Of a DNA stretch of 20,601 bases, positions 1-7,454 are shown piece by piece; positions within the stretch are counted from its first letter, which is position 1, and every line of letters starts with the position of its first letter. The position numbers were made by a program, and so were the translations under genes. The notes under the pieces are model-generated. The model did no database searches and had not been told where the DNA came from. It was given only the letters and a program-made list of their open reading frames with translations. Source of the DNA: CAVDHB01 sp963608705 (GTDB lineage Bacteria; Bacteroidota; Bacteroidia; Bacteroidales; Bacteroidaceae). The stretch covers positions 1-20,601 of the forward strand of contig CAVDHB010000019.1 in the NCBI GenBank assembly GCA_963608705.1. The letters are read 5' to 3'.

Positions 1-187
1 GTACCACTAATCAACATTGTTTAGGTAGAGACGCGATTTATCGCGTCTCCGCTTTTCATACTGTTTTAATATCTTACCAATCACAGATACAATTCATCAC
101 TGATAAATGTGGAGATGCAATGAATGGAGACGCGATGAATCGCGTCTCTACTAGTCGTGCAAGAGTGGAAGTGGTATGTTTGCGGAT
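1..187 (+). repeat. Palindromic MITE/REP-like element, copy 1 (long form, cut by window start)
   Basis: This is a non-coding element. It opens with GTACCAC, so the outermost bases of its left end lie before the window, and it closes with GTGGTATGTTTGCGGAT at 171-187. It contains two perfect inverted repeats with arms GAGACGCGAT and ATCGCGTCTC: 28-49 (spacer TT) and 127-148 (spacer GA). A partial third unit, GGAGATGCAATGAAT, sits at 111-125. The roughly 60-bp segment between the palindromes matches the reverse complement of the copy at 4476-4693. It lies downstream of metG, just beyond that gene's terminator. Confidence 0.85.
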
Positions 188-210
188 TGATTTTAGGGAT
201 TATAATAGAA

Positions 211-245
211 ACACCGTGAGTTCCTCTTAAAGGTACTCACGGTGT
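211..245 (-). terminator. Terminator of the DUF3256-ompH-murI-metG operon
   Basis: An 11-bp perfect inverted repeat (211-221 with 235-245, ACACCGTGAGT and its complement) begins about 25 nt after the metG stop codon. Read on the minus strand, the stem is followed by a weak T-rich run (TTTCTATTATAA). The position and stem fit a Rho-independent terminator, though the U-tract is not ideal. Confidence 0.75.
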
Positions 246-269
246 AAATATACTACAGTATTATATTAC

Positions 270-2315
270 TTACTGCACCTTACAGCCCGGTTTCACTTCC
301 CGGTCTATCGTAGTGACAGAGATATTTCCGTCTGCATTCAAGGCACTCAGAATCATTCCCTGGCTTTCGATACCTTTTAATTTACGAGGTGCCAGGTTCG
401 CGATGAAGCAAACTTGCTTGCCTACTAATTCTTCCGGCTTATAGAACTTGGCGATGCCGCTTACAATAGTACGCGGTTCTCCGAATCCGTCATCAATCGT
501 AAACTTCAACAGCTTGTCAGCCTTTGGTACTTTCACGCATTCTTTCACCGTTCCCACACGGATATCCAGCTTCTCGAAGTCCTCGAATGCAATGGTCTTG
601 CCAATGGGTTCAGGTTTGAAGTTGTTCAACTCGTTGGCTTTCTCCGTGTCTTTCAGCTTCTGTACTTGAGCCTCCACTACACTATCCTCTATCTTCTCGA
701 AAAGCAGTTCCGGCTTATTCAGCTCATGTCCGGCTGACAGCAAGTCAATGCTTCCCAACTGACTCCAGTCACATTCTTTCATGCTCAACATACGGCGCAG
801 ACGCTCGCTGCTGAAGGGCAAGAACGGTTCGAAGGCGATAGCCAAATTAGCGGCTAACTGCAAAGCGATGTACAGAATAGTCTTCACACGCTCCGGGTCG
901 GTCTTGTAAACCTTCCACGGTTCAGCGTCCGCAAGATACTTGTTGCCGATACGCGCCAAGTTCATCGCTTCTTTCTGTGCGTCACGGAACTTGAAATTGT
1001 CAAGCAATTTCTCTACATCCGCCTTCACATTCTTGAACTCGTCAATAGCTTGTTTGTCGAAGTCTGTCAACTCTCCACATTCCGGCACGATACCTTTATA
1101 GTACTTCTGTGTCAAGACCAAGGCACGGTTCACAAAGTTTCCGTACACGGCCACCAACTCATTGTTGTTGCGAGCCTGGAAGTCTTTCCAAGTAAAGTTG
1201 TTGTCTTTAGTCTCCGGAGCGTTGGCCGTCAACACATAGCGCAGCACATCCTGCTTTCCGGGGAAGTCTTTCAAATAGTCGTGCAACCACACAGCCCAGT
1301 TGCGGGAAGTGGAAATCTTCTTATCCTCCAAGTTCAAGAACTCGTTGGCCGGCACATTGTCAGGCAGGATATAGTCGCCGTGCGCTTTCAGCATGGCCGG
1401 GAAGACGATGCAGTGGAATACAATGTTGTCTTTTCCGATGAAATGAATCAAACGGGTAGAAGAATCCTTCCACCATTTCTCCCAGTCGTTTGGCAACAAC
1501 TCACGGGTATTGGATATATAACCGATAGGCGCGTCAAACCACACATAGAGCACCTTCCCTTCCGCATCTTTCAACGGCACGGGAATACCCCAGTCCAAGT
1601 CACGGGTTACCGCACGAGGCTGCAAGTGCATATCCAGCCAGCTCTTGCACTGACCGTACACATTGGAACGCCATTCCTTGTGGCCTTCCAGAATCCACTT
1701 ACGCAGCCATTCCTCGTAGTCGTTCAGCGGCAGGTACCAATGGGTGGTTTCCTTCAATACTGGCTTGCTTCCACTCACGGCACTGTGCGGATTGATCAAC
1801 TCCCGGGGTGAAAGCGTGGAACCGCATTTCTCACACTGGTCGCCATAAGCTCCTTCCGCATGGCAATGCGGACATTCACCTACAATATAACGGTCGGCGA
1901 GGAAGGTCTTGGCTTCTTCGTCATAGTATTGCTCAGAAGTTTTCTTGATGAATTTTCCCTTTTCATACAGGTCAAGGAAAAATTTAGAAGCTGTCTCCTG
2001 ATGTACCTTCGAGGTGGTACGGGAATAGATGTCGAAGCTGATGCCAAAATCTTTGAAGTCTTCCTTAATCATGGAGTGGAAACGATCCACCACATCCTGT
2101 GGCGTACATCCCTCCTTGCGTGCGCGGATGGTAATAGGCACTCCGTGTTCGTCAGAACCACCGATGAACAGCACTTCCTTTTTACGCAGACGGAGGTAGC
2201 GAACGTAGATGTCCGCCGGCACATATACACCAGCCAAATGGCCAATATGCACGCCACCATTGGCATAGGGCAACGCCGAAGTCACCAAGGTGCGTTTAAA
2301 ATTCTTTTCTTCCAT
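270..2315 (-). CDS. metG: Methionyl-tRNA synthetase
   Basis: This enzyme charges tRNA-Met with methionine in the cytoplasm, using ATP. The 681-aa protein has the class I signature HIGH at residues 23-26 and a KMSKS-type loop KISTS at 333-337. A zinc knuckle is formed by C148, C151, C161 and C164 in the insertion after the Rossmann fold. From about residue 575 there is a C-terminal EMAPII/OB-fold tRNA-binding domain (FEDFEKLDIRVGTV...), typical of the long MetRS found in Bacteroidetes. The start is an ATG, and the frame is open from end to end. It lies 42 nt after murI with no promoter visible between them, so it is probably the last gene of the operon; a hairpin follows at 211-245. The identification is secure. 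Confidence 0.98.
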   Translation of the reverse strand: MEEKNFKRTLVTSALPYANGGVHIGHLAGVYVPADIYVRYLRLRKKEVLFIGGSDEHGVPITIRARKEGCTPQDVVDRFHSMIKEDFKDFGISFDIYSRTTSKVHQETASKFFLDLYEKGKFIKKTSEQYYDEEAKTFLADRYIVGECPHCHAEGAYGDQCEKCGSTLSPRELINPHSAVSGSKPVLKETTHWYLPLNDYEEWLRKWILEGHKEWRSNVYGQCKSWLDMHLQPRAVTRDLDWGIPVPLKDAEGKVLYVWFDAPIGYISNTRELLPNDWEKWWKDSSTRLIHFIGKDNIVFHCIVFPAMLKAHGDYILPDNVPANEFLNLEDKKISTSRNWAVWLHDYLKDFPGKQDVLRYVLTANAPETKDNNFTWKDFQARNNNELVAVYGNFVNRALVLTQKYYKGIVPECGELTDFDKQAIDEFKNVKADVEKLLDNFKFRDAQKEAMNLARIGNKYLADAEPWKVYKTDPERVKTILYIALQLAANLAIAFEPFLPFSSERLRRMLSMKECDWSQLGSIDLLSAGHELNKPELLFEKIEDSVVEAQVQKLKDTEKANELNNFKPEPIGKTIAFEDFEKLDIRVGTVKECVKVPKADKLLKFTIDDGFGEPRTIVSGIAKFYKPEELVGKQVCFIANLAPRKLKGIESQGMILSALNADGNISVTTIDREVKPGCKVQ

Positions 2316-2357
2316 ATATTTATTATGCTTGTAATTCGTTTCGTAATCGTCTCGGTC

Positions 2358-3197
2358 TTAATCCCATGAAATATGTTCTGCGTCCACTTCCTCGTCATCC
2401 AGGAAGATAACGGCTTTCTTTCGGAAATCATCCTCACTTTCCGAGGTGAGATAATGGCATTTCCCGTTTTTCGTACAACGTGCCTCCATGTCTGGATGCC
2501 GCTGGAAATACTTTTGCAGACTCTCCGCCACATAAATGCCTTGGGGCACAATACGCACGTTGTTCGGAGCGTATTTCAAGATGGTGGGCAACAAGATGGG
2601 ATAGTGAGTGCATCCTAAGATAATAGCGTCAATGTCCCTATCCAGACTCATCAGCCCGTCCAGCCGTTTCTTCACGAAATAGTCAGCTCCGGGATTGTTG
2701 ATTTCCCCGTTCTCTATCAGCGGCACCCACATGGGACAAGACACACCCGTTACTCTAATATCCGGGTACAGTTTCTGGATTTCAATGGGATAAGACTCGC
2801 TTCGGATGGTTCCTTTCGTGGCGAAGACCCCCACATGACGGGTTTTAGTCAGCTCGCCGATAATCTCCGCCGTAGGACGAATCACGCCCAATACCCGCCG
2901 GGTTGCGTCCAACTTCGGCAAGTCCACTTGCTGAATAGTACGCAACGCCTTGGCTGAAGCCGTATTGCAGGCCAGTATCACCAACTGGCATCCTCGTTGA
3001 AAGAGTTTCGTCACCGCTTGCAACGTGAACTCATGCACGATGTCAAAAGAACGGTCTCCGTAAGGCGCACGGGCATTGTCGCCCAAATACAGATAGTCAT
3101 ACTCCGGCAAGAGTTTCCGAATCTGCCGCAGCACGGTAAGCCCTCCATATCCTGAATCAAACACGCCTATCGGGCCTGATTTCGCAGCTATACTCAT
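2358..3197 (-). CDS. murI: Glutamate racemase
   Basis: This enzyme interconverts L- and D-glutamate, supplying the D-Glu of the peptidoglycan stem peptide. The 279-aa sequence has the family's N-terminal motif GVFDSGYGGLTV (D14, S15). Both catalytic cysteines are in their usual settings: C77 in ACNTAS and C196 in LGCTHYP, with H198 beside the second. The C-terminal tail of about 40 residues is acidic and ends ...DEEVDAEHISWD, a little longer than the racemase core. The ATG start lies 4 nt after the ompH-like stop, which indicates co-transcription and probably translational coupling. An ompH-like gene next to murI is a familiar arrangement in Bacteroidetes. Confidence 0.97.
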   Translation of the reverse strand: MSIAAKSGPIGVFDSGYGGLTVLRQIRKLLPEYDYLYLGDNARAPYGDRSFDIVHEFTLQAVTKLFQRGCQLVILACNTASAKALRTIQQVDLPKLDATRRVLGVIRPTAEIIGELTKTRHVGVFATKGTIRSESYPIEIQKLYPDIRVTGVSCPMWVPLIENGEINNPGADYFVKKRLDGLMSLDRDIDAIILGCTHYPILLPTILKYAPNNVRIVPQGIYVAESLQKYFQRHPDMEARCTKNGKCHYLTSESEDDFRKKAVIFLDDEEVDAEHISWD

Positions 3198-3201
3198 GTA
3201 A

Positions 3202-3717
3202 TTATTTTTCCTTGTTATTCATTAGTTTAGCCCGTATCTTCAAGGTCACATCATCTCCTCTCCACGGGTTGATATAGGGATAACTCTCATTATCCGTATT
3301 CACGATGAAATCATATCCACCTTCCAGCCCCACAGCTCGCACGGCTTGTTGCAGTCTGTCCTTTACAGGGGCGTACATATTCTTCTCCGCCTCAGCCAAC
3401 TGTTTCTCACAGTCTTTCCTGAAAGAAAGACCCGCTTCCATCAACTGCTGCAACTCCCGTTGGCGTTTCTGCAAAATGCCCTGGGGGAAGTCCTTTTGTC
3501 CTGAAAGAAACTCCGCATACTTGCGGTTGAACTCTTCTTCCGTACGTTTTATCTCGGCGGTGTACTTTCCTCTCAACACTTCCATGCTCTGCCGTGCCAC
3601 TATCATGTCAGGCAGAGAGTCCATCACGGCTTTATAGCTGAAATAGCCGAAGTGTGTCTGTGCCACCATTTGCAGGGGGCAAAACAGCAGGATGAGAACC
3701 AATAGTTTATTGCGCAT
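3202..3717 (-). CDS. OmpH/Skp-family periplasmic chaperone-like protein
   Basis: This is probably a periplasmic holdase that helps outer-membrane proteins reach the BAM machinery, as Skp does. The 171-aa protein starts with a cleavable signal peptide (RNKLLVLILLFCPLQMVAQ), followed by a beta strand of OmpH type (HFGYFSY) and the typical early DSLP motif. A long charged helical segment from about 45 to 130 is rich in K, E, Q and R and should form the coiled-coil tentacles. The C-terminal part contains YDFIVNTDNESYPYINP, matching the family's closing strands. I chose the ATG at 3717; an in-frame TTG six nt earlier would add two residues but is less likely. It sits 9 nt after DUF3256 and 4 nt before murI. 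Confidence 0.88.
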   Translation of the reverse strand: MRNKLLVLILLFCPLQMVAQTHFGYFSYKAVMDSLPDMIVARQSMEVLRGKYTAEIKRTEEEFNRKYAEFLSGQKDFPQGILQKRQRELQQLMEAGLSFRKDCEKQLAEAEKNMYAPVKDRLQQAVRAVGLEGGYDFIVNTDNESYPYINPWRGDDVTLKIRAKLMNNKEK

Positions 3718-3726
3718 ATACAAGTA

Positions 3727-4359
3727 TTATTTAAAGCGGAAAACGCCATTTTGCCATTGGGCGACCAATGCGGGACGTATATACCCTTTTACGAGCTTCT
3801 TGTCTTCTTCCGTCAAGTAATTTATATCATATTTCCATGTCAAGTCAGTGCCTTGAGGGGAAAGCGTGGCTTCACAAACAGGTAATGTCAACGTACGCTT
3901 TAACAAATCTGCATCGGCACCCTCTTTGTCTAACAACAAAAATGCTGACAAGACAGGACGTGAGCAATAATTCCTCGCCGGCAAGAGCTTCCAGTCGGAA
4001 GTATAGAAAGCGACCTGACTGTCCGCCGCATCTGAACGAAAAGTACGTACCATGCACACAATCCGGGTGGAGTCATTCACAGGCAGCAACTTAAGCGATA
4101 CGGTGCTTTGCGGAGTCAAACGCAGAAAGGCGTAGTCCGTGGTCAATGTATCCATATAGGAGAACTCGTCGAAAGCGTTGCGCACCTTCGCCTGCATCTT
4201 GCTGGCGAGGAAGTCCACGCAATCCGCACGGTTGTCCTTGTCGAGCAAAGGCAACACCGAGTCGGGCATAGCCAGAAACACCTCTTTCATGGTCTGTGCC
4301 CGCAAGCCCTCCAAGGGCATTATTATTAACCATCCTAACAGGAAACAGATTTTTCGCAT
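3727..4359 (-). CDS. DUF3256-family exported protein
   Basis: This is a 210-aa protein of the Bacteroidetes-specific DUF3256 family; its function is not established. An N-terminal signal peptide (about residues 1-21, ending LRAQ) predicts a periplasmic or outer-membrane location. After it comes the MKEVFLAMPDSVLPLL-type opening seen in the family, then a region with the strand pattern of a compact beta-rich domain and a tail ending WQNGVFRFK. It is the first gene of the operon with the ompH-like gene, murI and metG, 9 nt before the ompH-like start. A strong promoter lies directly upstream. Its neighbours suggest a role in envelope biogenesis, but that is inference only. Confidence 0.85.
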   Translation of the reverse strand: MRKICFLLGWLIIMPLEGLRAQTMKEVFLAMPDSVLPLLDKDNRADCVDFLASKMQAKVRNAFDEFSYMDTLTTDYAFLRLTPQSTVSLKLLPVNDSTRIVCMVRTFRSDAADSQVAFYTSDWKLLPARNYCSRPVLSAFLLLDKEGADADLLKRTLTLPVCEATLSPQGTDLTWKYDINYLTEEDKKLVKGYIRPALVAQWQNGVFRFK

Positions 4360-4395
4360 ATTGTTCAGTTAGCCCATTTCATTAAGAGCCGACTG

Positions 4396-4428
4396 CAAAA
4401 ATAATCTTTTCTTGTTATATGAGCAAAA
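4396..4428 (-). promoter_or_regulatory. Bacteroidetes-type promoter of the DUF3256-metG operon
   Basis: On the minus strand the sequence reads TTTTG, then 20 nt, then TATTTTTG. This matches the Bacteroidetes sigma-ABfr consensus (-33 TTTG, -7 TAnnTTTG). The -7 box is at 4396-4403 and the -33 box at about 4424-4428. Transcription should begin near 4389, giving a leader of about 30 nt before the DUF3256 ATG. Confidence 0.8.
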
Positions 4429-4475
4429 GTTAGGTCTTTTATTTGGGGATTCTTGTAGTGAGGTGAAGTATAAAA

Positions 4476-4693
4476 CCCGCAAACTTGCCACCCTTCTGTC
4501 TTGTGCGTTGCTTAATACAACGACAAAGACACTTCCTAAATACCCATCAATCAGTAGAGACGCGATTCATCGCGTCTCCACATTCATCAGTGATGAATCG
4601 TATCCGTGATTGGTAAGATATTAAAACACTATGACAAGCGGAGACGCAATGAATCGCATCTCCACCTAAACAGTGGTACGATGGCAGATAATC
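4476..4693 (-). repeat. Palindromic MITE/REP-like element, copy 2 (long form, inverted)
   Basis: This copy is in the opposite orientation to copy 1. One end is CCGCAAACTTGCCAC (from about 4477) and the other is GTGGTACGATGGCAGATAATC split over 4673-4693, so the ends are imperfect inverted repeats. It has two palindromes: a perfect one at 4557-4578 and a decayed one at 4641-4662 with two mismatches. The 4580-4640 segment is the reverse complement of the inner part of copy 1 with only scattered changes. It occupies most of the 400-bp gap between DUF3256 and the next locus. Open frames across it are products of the repeat and are not considered genes. Confidence 0.85.
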
Positions 4694-4705
4694 ATAAATC
4701 CAAAA

Positions 4706-4741
4706 ATGTCATTCAACCAGAAAATCCTGGTTGAATGACAT
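4706..4741 (-). terminator. Strong Rho-independent terminator of the 4760-6824 lipoprotein genes
   Basis: A perfect 15-bp inverted repeat has arms at 4706-4720 and 4727-4741 and a 6-nt loop. On the minus strand it is followed by TTTTTGG. It begins 19 nt after the stop codon of the 138-aa lipoprotein gene. This is the clearest terminator in the window. Confidence 0.9.
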
Positions 4742-4759
4742 AATTCATAATGATTCTAA

Positions 4760-5176
4760 CTATTTCAAACTTCTGGAAATTTTCGGAAGCAGGTCATATT
4801 TAGATTCACCAGACAGATAGTAAGTGTCACCATCCCAATAAAAGAAGCTGTATTGACCTTCCTTTTTAATCTCTATGGTAGTTCCATAATCAGTGTGAAT
4901 CACTCCGTTTTTGTAGGTGTACTTTATAGGTCCTATTCCATAATCTGAACTTACTATTTTCTGGTTTTTGTCTAAGTTATAAATGTCATAGGCGTCTTTC
5001 CCGAAAACGAAAGCCTTACCTCTTGTAGGCCCCACAGCCAGACTGTCTGGCGTGCTAGACATGTATATCCACACCGTATCTTCCAATACACTGTTGTTGT
5101 CATCGTCATCTTGGCAAGATATCGTAATGACAAGAGACACAACCAAGCACAGCCAGCATAGTACTTTTCTTTTCAT
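4760..5176 (-). CDS. Small surface-type lipoprotein, unknown function
   Basis: This is a 138-aa protein of unknown function. The lipoprotein signal peptide has a hydrophobic core followed by TISC, giving a lipidated C21. The mature protein starts CQDDDDNN. Acidic residues right after the lipidated cysteine are the known Bacteroidetes lipoprotein export signal, so surface display is likely. The rest is short and strand-rich, with alternating aromatic residues (YKNGVIHTDYGTTIEIKKEG, then YSFFYWDGDTYYLSGE), resembling a lipocalin-like small beta barrel. The ATG at 5176 was chosen over an upstream in-frame start because it places the signal peptide at the N terminus and avoids overlap with the upstream gene, which ends 10 nt earlier. 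It is the last gene before a strong terminator. It may be a partner of the upstream lipoprotein, which is inference. Confidence 0.75.
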   Translation of the reverse strand: MKRKVLCWLCLVVSLVITISCQDDDDNNSVLEDTVWIYMSSTPDSLAVGPTRGKAFVFGKDAYDIYNLDKNQKIVSSDYGIGPIKYTYKNGVIHTDYGTTIEIKKEGQYSFFYWDGDTYYLSGESKYDLLPKISRSLK

Positions 5177-5186
5177 CGTTTTTATT

Positions 5187-6824
5187 TTAGCCTCTTGTTG
5201 CAGGAAGCGCAATAGGAGCAATATTTATTTTGACTGTTCCATTGCTGATAGGATACAAATAGTACCCTTTTGAACTTTCATTGGAGATAATTGGGTCATA
5301 GAACGAGATAGTCAATGTACCCAATGCATCACTTTTTTCATCAACTTTGAAACTTATGGATGAAGATGTCTGTTTGGACGTGGAGCTATTATATCCTAAT
5401 CCGAATTTTATATCCAAAAGTTTCGAACTTCCCATAGAACCTCCTATGCTGGTATCTGATTTGAGATTTTCTGTATAGGTTGTGGTTTGGGTGTCTGTAT
5501 GTGTTGTCTCTCCACTTTTATCCACTTCATAGACGTATATGTATTTCTGCAATGAAAGTTGACTTAGATCCCAATTATCCAAACGCACGTCACCGATACC
5601 ACCTATTCTCGGATAGAACCATTTGGGTTTCATGTTGTGAGGATCGATCTTGTAAGTGTATTTAGCACGATGGAACCAAGTCTTATGCTTACGTGTCCTT
5701 GTAATCTGGATGTTAAACAAATCCTGGGGACGAGCCGAGAATTGCACTACTTGCGGATTCATGTTGGTTGAGCTTTTAACTCCAGTGAAAATCTGGAATT
5801 GTATCTCGAAGCTACCATCTGTCCATAGCTGTCTGATAACTTCATCATCAGACAAGTCCGTTTTCTTGTGGGTGATTGTCTTGTTGGGATCCACAGTCGG
5901 ATCTATATTACCTAATTTCGGATCTGTCTGATCTGCAATCGTATAGTATGCGTTGGGATCGATCTGGAAACGGTACAAATATTCATGTACACTTCTGTCC
6001 AGTTTTCCTTCTTGCTTTTGTGGAGTCAGTCCATAGTACACATAGTCGCGTTGCAATGTTTTATCGTAATTCTTCATCACATTCCATGCGTCGATGGCTA
6101 CTTGGTTTAACGCTGTATTCTGTATGTAGTCATCATCCAGTGGGGTGTAGTCACCAAGCGCACGAGTTTGGGGTACTGTCTCCTTGTGTCTACCATCAAA
6201 AGCACTGGATGTGAAAGCATATCCACCCATACTGTCAAGACTACGAGTTTGAGGTGCTTTACAAATGCGTTCATTGTCTTTAACGTACAGTATTTGAGAA
6301 GCGGGGATTTCTCCTCCTTCTAACGCATCTTCCTGTATACCATTGCAATATAACAGGGTGGTTTTATTTTGGCCGTTTACTCCCACAGGAACCTCTTTGT
6401 TGGTGGTATCCCAATTGTTAGCACTGACGTTCTCAAACATAGAGAAGTCAGGCACATAGATGGTGAGCAATGGAAGCTTGTTCTCAATTTGAGATAGAGC
6501 CTCGTCTGAGATACCATTTTCCAGCAAAATGGTTCTGAAAGTTTTACTTCCATCTACCACCTTGTCTTTTGTTAGAGGATAAAAGACATCGTAGTCGTTG
6601 TCAAATTGTTCCAACGCTTCGTCTTTCAGGAATTTTCGAAGGGACTCATTGTTGTACACCGCTTTAGACAAAGTGGAAGCAAATAATTTTTGAGCTTCCT
6701 CAGTTGACATTTCGGCATTAGCCTGTGTCAAGGCTGCTGTTGGGGTTTCTTGCATTTCATCGGCACATCCCGTGAATAACGCCAAGAAACTCAAGCACAA
6801 GATACTTGTAATTTTGTAGTTCAT
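5187..6824 (-). CDS. 545-aa lipoprotein with a possible aerolysin-like beta-hairpin region
   Basis: I cannot assign an established function. The signal peptide ends LFTGC, with lipidated C20. Residues 37-130 form a charged helical domain (KLFASTLSKAVYNNESL...) leading to a strand motif LLTIYVPDFSMF. Residues 330-430 are strand-rich, with basic and aromatic residues. At about 437-495 there is a long Ser/Thr-rich stretch with alternating T-x-T-x-T and S-x-S patterns on both sides of a Gly-rich segment (IKFGLGYNSS), then strands to the end. That layout resembles the membrane-inserting hairpin of aerolysin/ETX-MTX2 pore-forming proteins. The resemblance is a pattern reading only; a carbohydrate- or adhesion-related beta protein is the main alternative. 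The gene is followed 10 nt later by a small lipoprotein and preceded at 83 nt by a small secreted protein. Confidence 0.65.
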   Translation of the reverse strand: MNYKITSILCLSFLALFTGCADEMQETPTAALTQANAEMSTEEAQKLFASTLSKAVYNNESLRKFLKDEALEQFDNDYDVFYPLTKDKVVDGSKTFRTILLENGISDEALSQIENKLPLLTIYVPDFSMFENVSANNWDTTNKEVPVGVNGQNKTTLLYCNGIQEDALEGGEIPASQILYVKDNERICKAPQTRSLDSMGGYAFTSSAFDGRHKETVPQTRALGDYTPLDDDYIQNTALNQVAIDAWNVMKNYDKTLQRDYVYYGLTPQKQEGKLDRSVHEYLYRFQIDPNAYYTIADQTDPKLGNIDPTVDPNKTITHKKTDLSDDEVIRQLWTDGSFEIQFQIFTGVKSSTNMNPQVVQFSARPQDLFNIQITRTRKHKTWFHRAKYTYKIDPHNMKPKWFYPRIGGIGDVRLDNWDLSQLSLQKYIYVYEVDKSGETTHTDTQTTTYTENLKSDTSIGGSMGSSKLLDIKFGLGYNSSTSKQTSSSISFKVDEKSDALGTLTISFYDPIISNESSKGYYLYPISNGTVKINIAPIALPATRG

Positions 6825-6907
6825 GTCTGTTGATTTTAATTATATTATTGAAGTTTACACAAATCGATAGTAGAGAAGTTCTCGTTCAGACTGGTAATTA
6901 GTCTAAA

Positions 6908-7318
6908 TCATTCTTTATCAGTAATTACAAAGGAACATCCGAACTCTTCACCGTGCATTTTAATGACAGCCGAATAAGTACCCTTCCTCCATTCCTTAAT
7001 TGGTACAGAAATGGAGAGATTACTCTGAGCATAGTATTTATGGAATCTTTCAATTCCATTATTGTCACAAATGGAAAGTGAGAAGTCTTGGAATTTATTG
7101 TCATTAAAGAATATGACAAATTCTTCTTCACTTTGTAAAGAGTATAAGTTTTCGATAGGAGCAGATGGCATACGGCGGATTAACCGATTATAGCACATTA
7201 TGCGCCTCCACCTAAGGCTCTTTGTTTTAACTTTAGCGCTTACGGTAGATAATCCACTAACCATGAAGGACTGAATACATCCTATAAATAATAGGAATAC
7301 AATGATTCTTTTTATCAT
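6908..7318 (-). CDS. Small secreted beta-sandwich protein, DUF3244-like
   Basis: This is a 136-aa exported protein of unknown function. It has a signal peptide (MIKRIIVFLLFIGCIQSFMVSG...) followed by a basic segment (KTKSLRWRRIMCYNRLIRR). The C-terminal 85 residues have the strand order of an Ig-like or Por-secretion-type sandwich: FVIFFNDN, then FSLSICDNNGIERF, LSISVPIKEW, GTYSAVIKMHG and SFVITD. The 'N-x-S-I-S-V-P ... W-x-K-G-T-Y' pattern is common in small Bacteroides DUF3244 proteins and in the C-terminal domains of larger secreted proteins. It is the first gene after the TPR/HTH regulator (136-nt gap) and is likely co-transcribed with the two lipoprotein genes downstream. Confidence 0.65.
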   Translation of the reverse strand: MIKRIIVFLLFIGCIQSFMVSGLSTVSAKVKTKSLRWRRIMCYNRLIRRMPSAPIENLYSLQSEEEFVIFFNDNKFQDFSLSICDNNGIERFHKYYAQSNLSISVPIKEWRKGTYSAVIKMHGEEFGCSFVITDKE

Positions 7319-7341
7319 AACTTTGCTTGTTTTGTCGAGTG

Positions 7342-7349
7342 CAAAGTTA
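7342..7349 (-). promoter_or_regulatory. Candidate -7 box upstream of the DUF3244-like gene
   Basis: On the minus strand the sequence TAACTTTG, followed by CAC, matches TAnnTTTG and lies about 24 nt before the ATG. No clear TTTG is seen 19-21 nt upstream, so the promoter may depend on an activator such as the neighbouring TPR/HTH regulator. Confidence 0.45.
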
Positions 7350-7454
7350 CGAAGATATTCATCTATTTTTCCCGTTATTCGACCCTTCGTTACATTTTAC
7401 ATTTGTCTATATAGTTGAATATGAAACATATATATATTTACCCTCTACTGTTTT

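Noticed and set aside
1..187. Possible CRISPR array or riboswitch in the GAGACGCGAT repeats
   Set aside because: The repeats are not evenly spaced with unique spacers, are scattered over the whole window with inverted ends, and no cas genes are present.
1050..1811. Long plus-strand open frame (253 codons) opposite metG
   Set aside because: It lies entirely antisense to a clear MetRS gene, has no family features or ribosome site, and arises from the codon use of the real gene.
4412..4609. 65-codon plus-strand frame between DUF3256 and the lipoprotein locus
   Set aside because: It runs through the promoter and through MITE copy 2, so its sequence is repeat-derived and it has no ribosome site.
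6871..6881. Short palindrome GAGAAGTTCTC upstream of the 545-aa lipoprotein gene as an operator
   Set aside because: The arms are only 5 bp, it occurs once, and nothing links it to a regulator.
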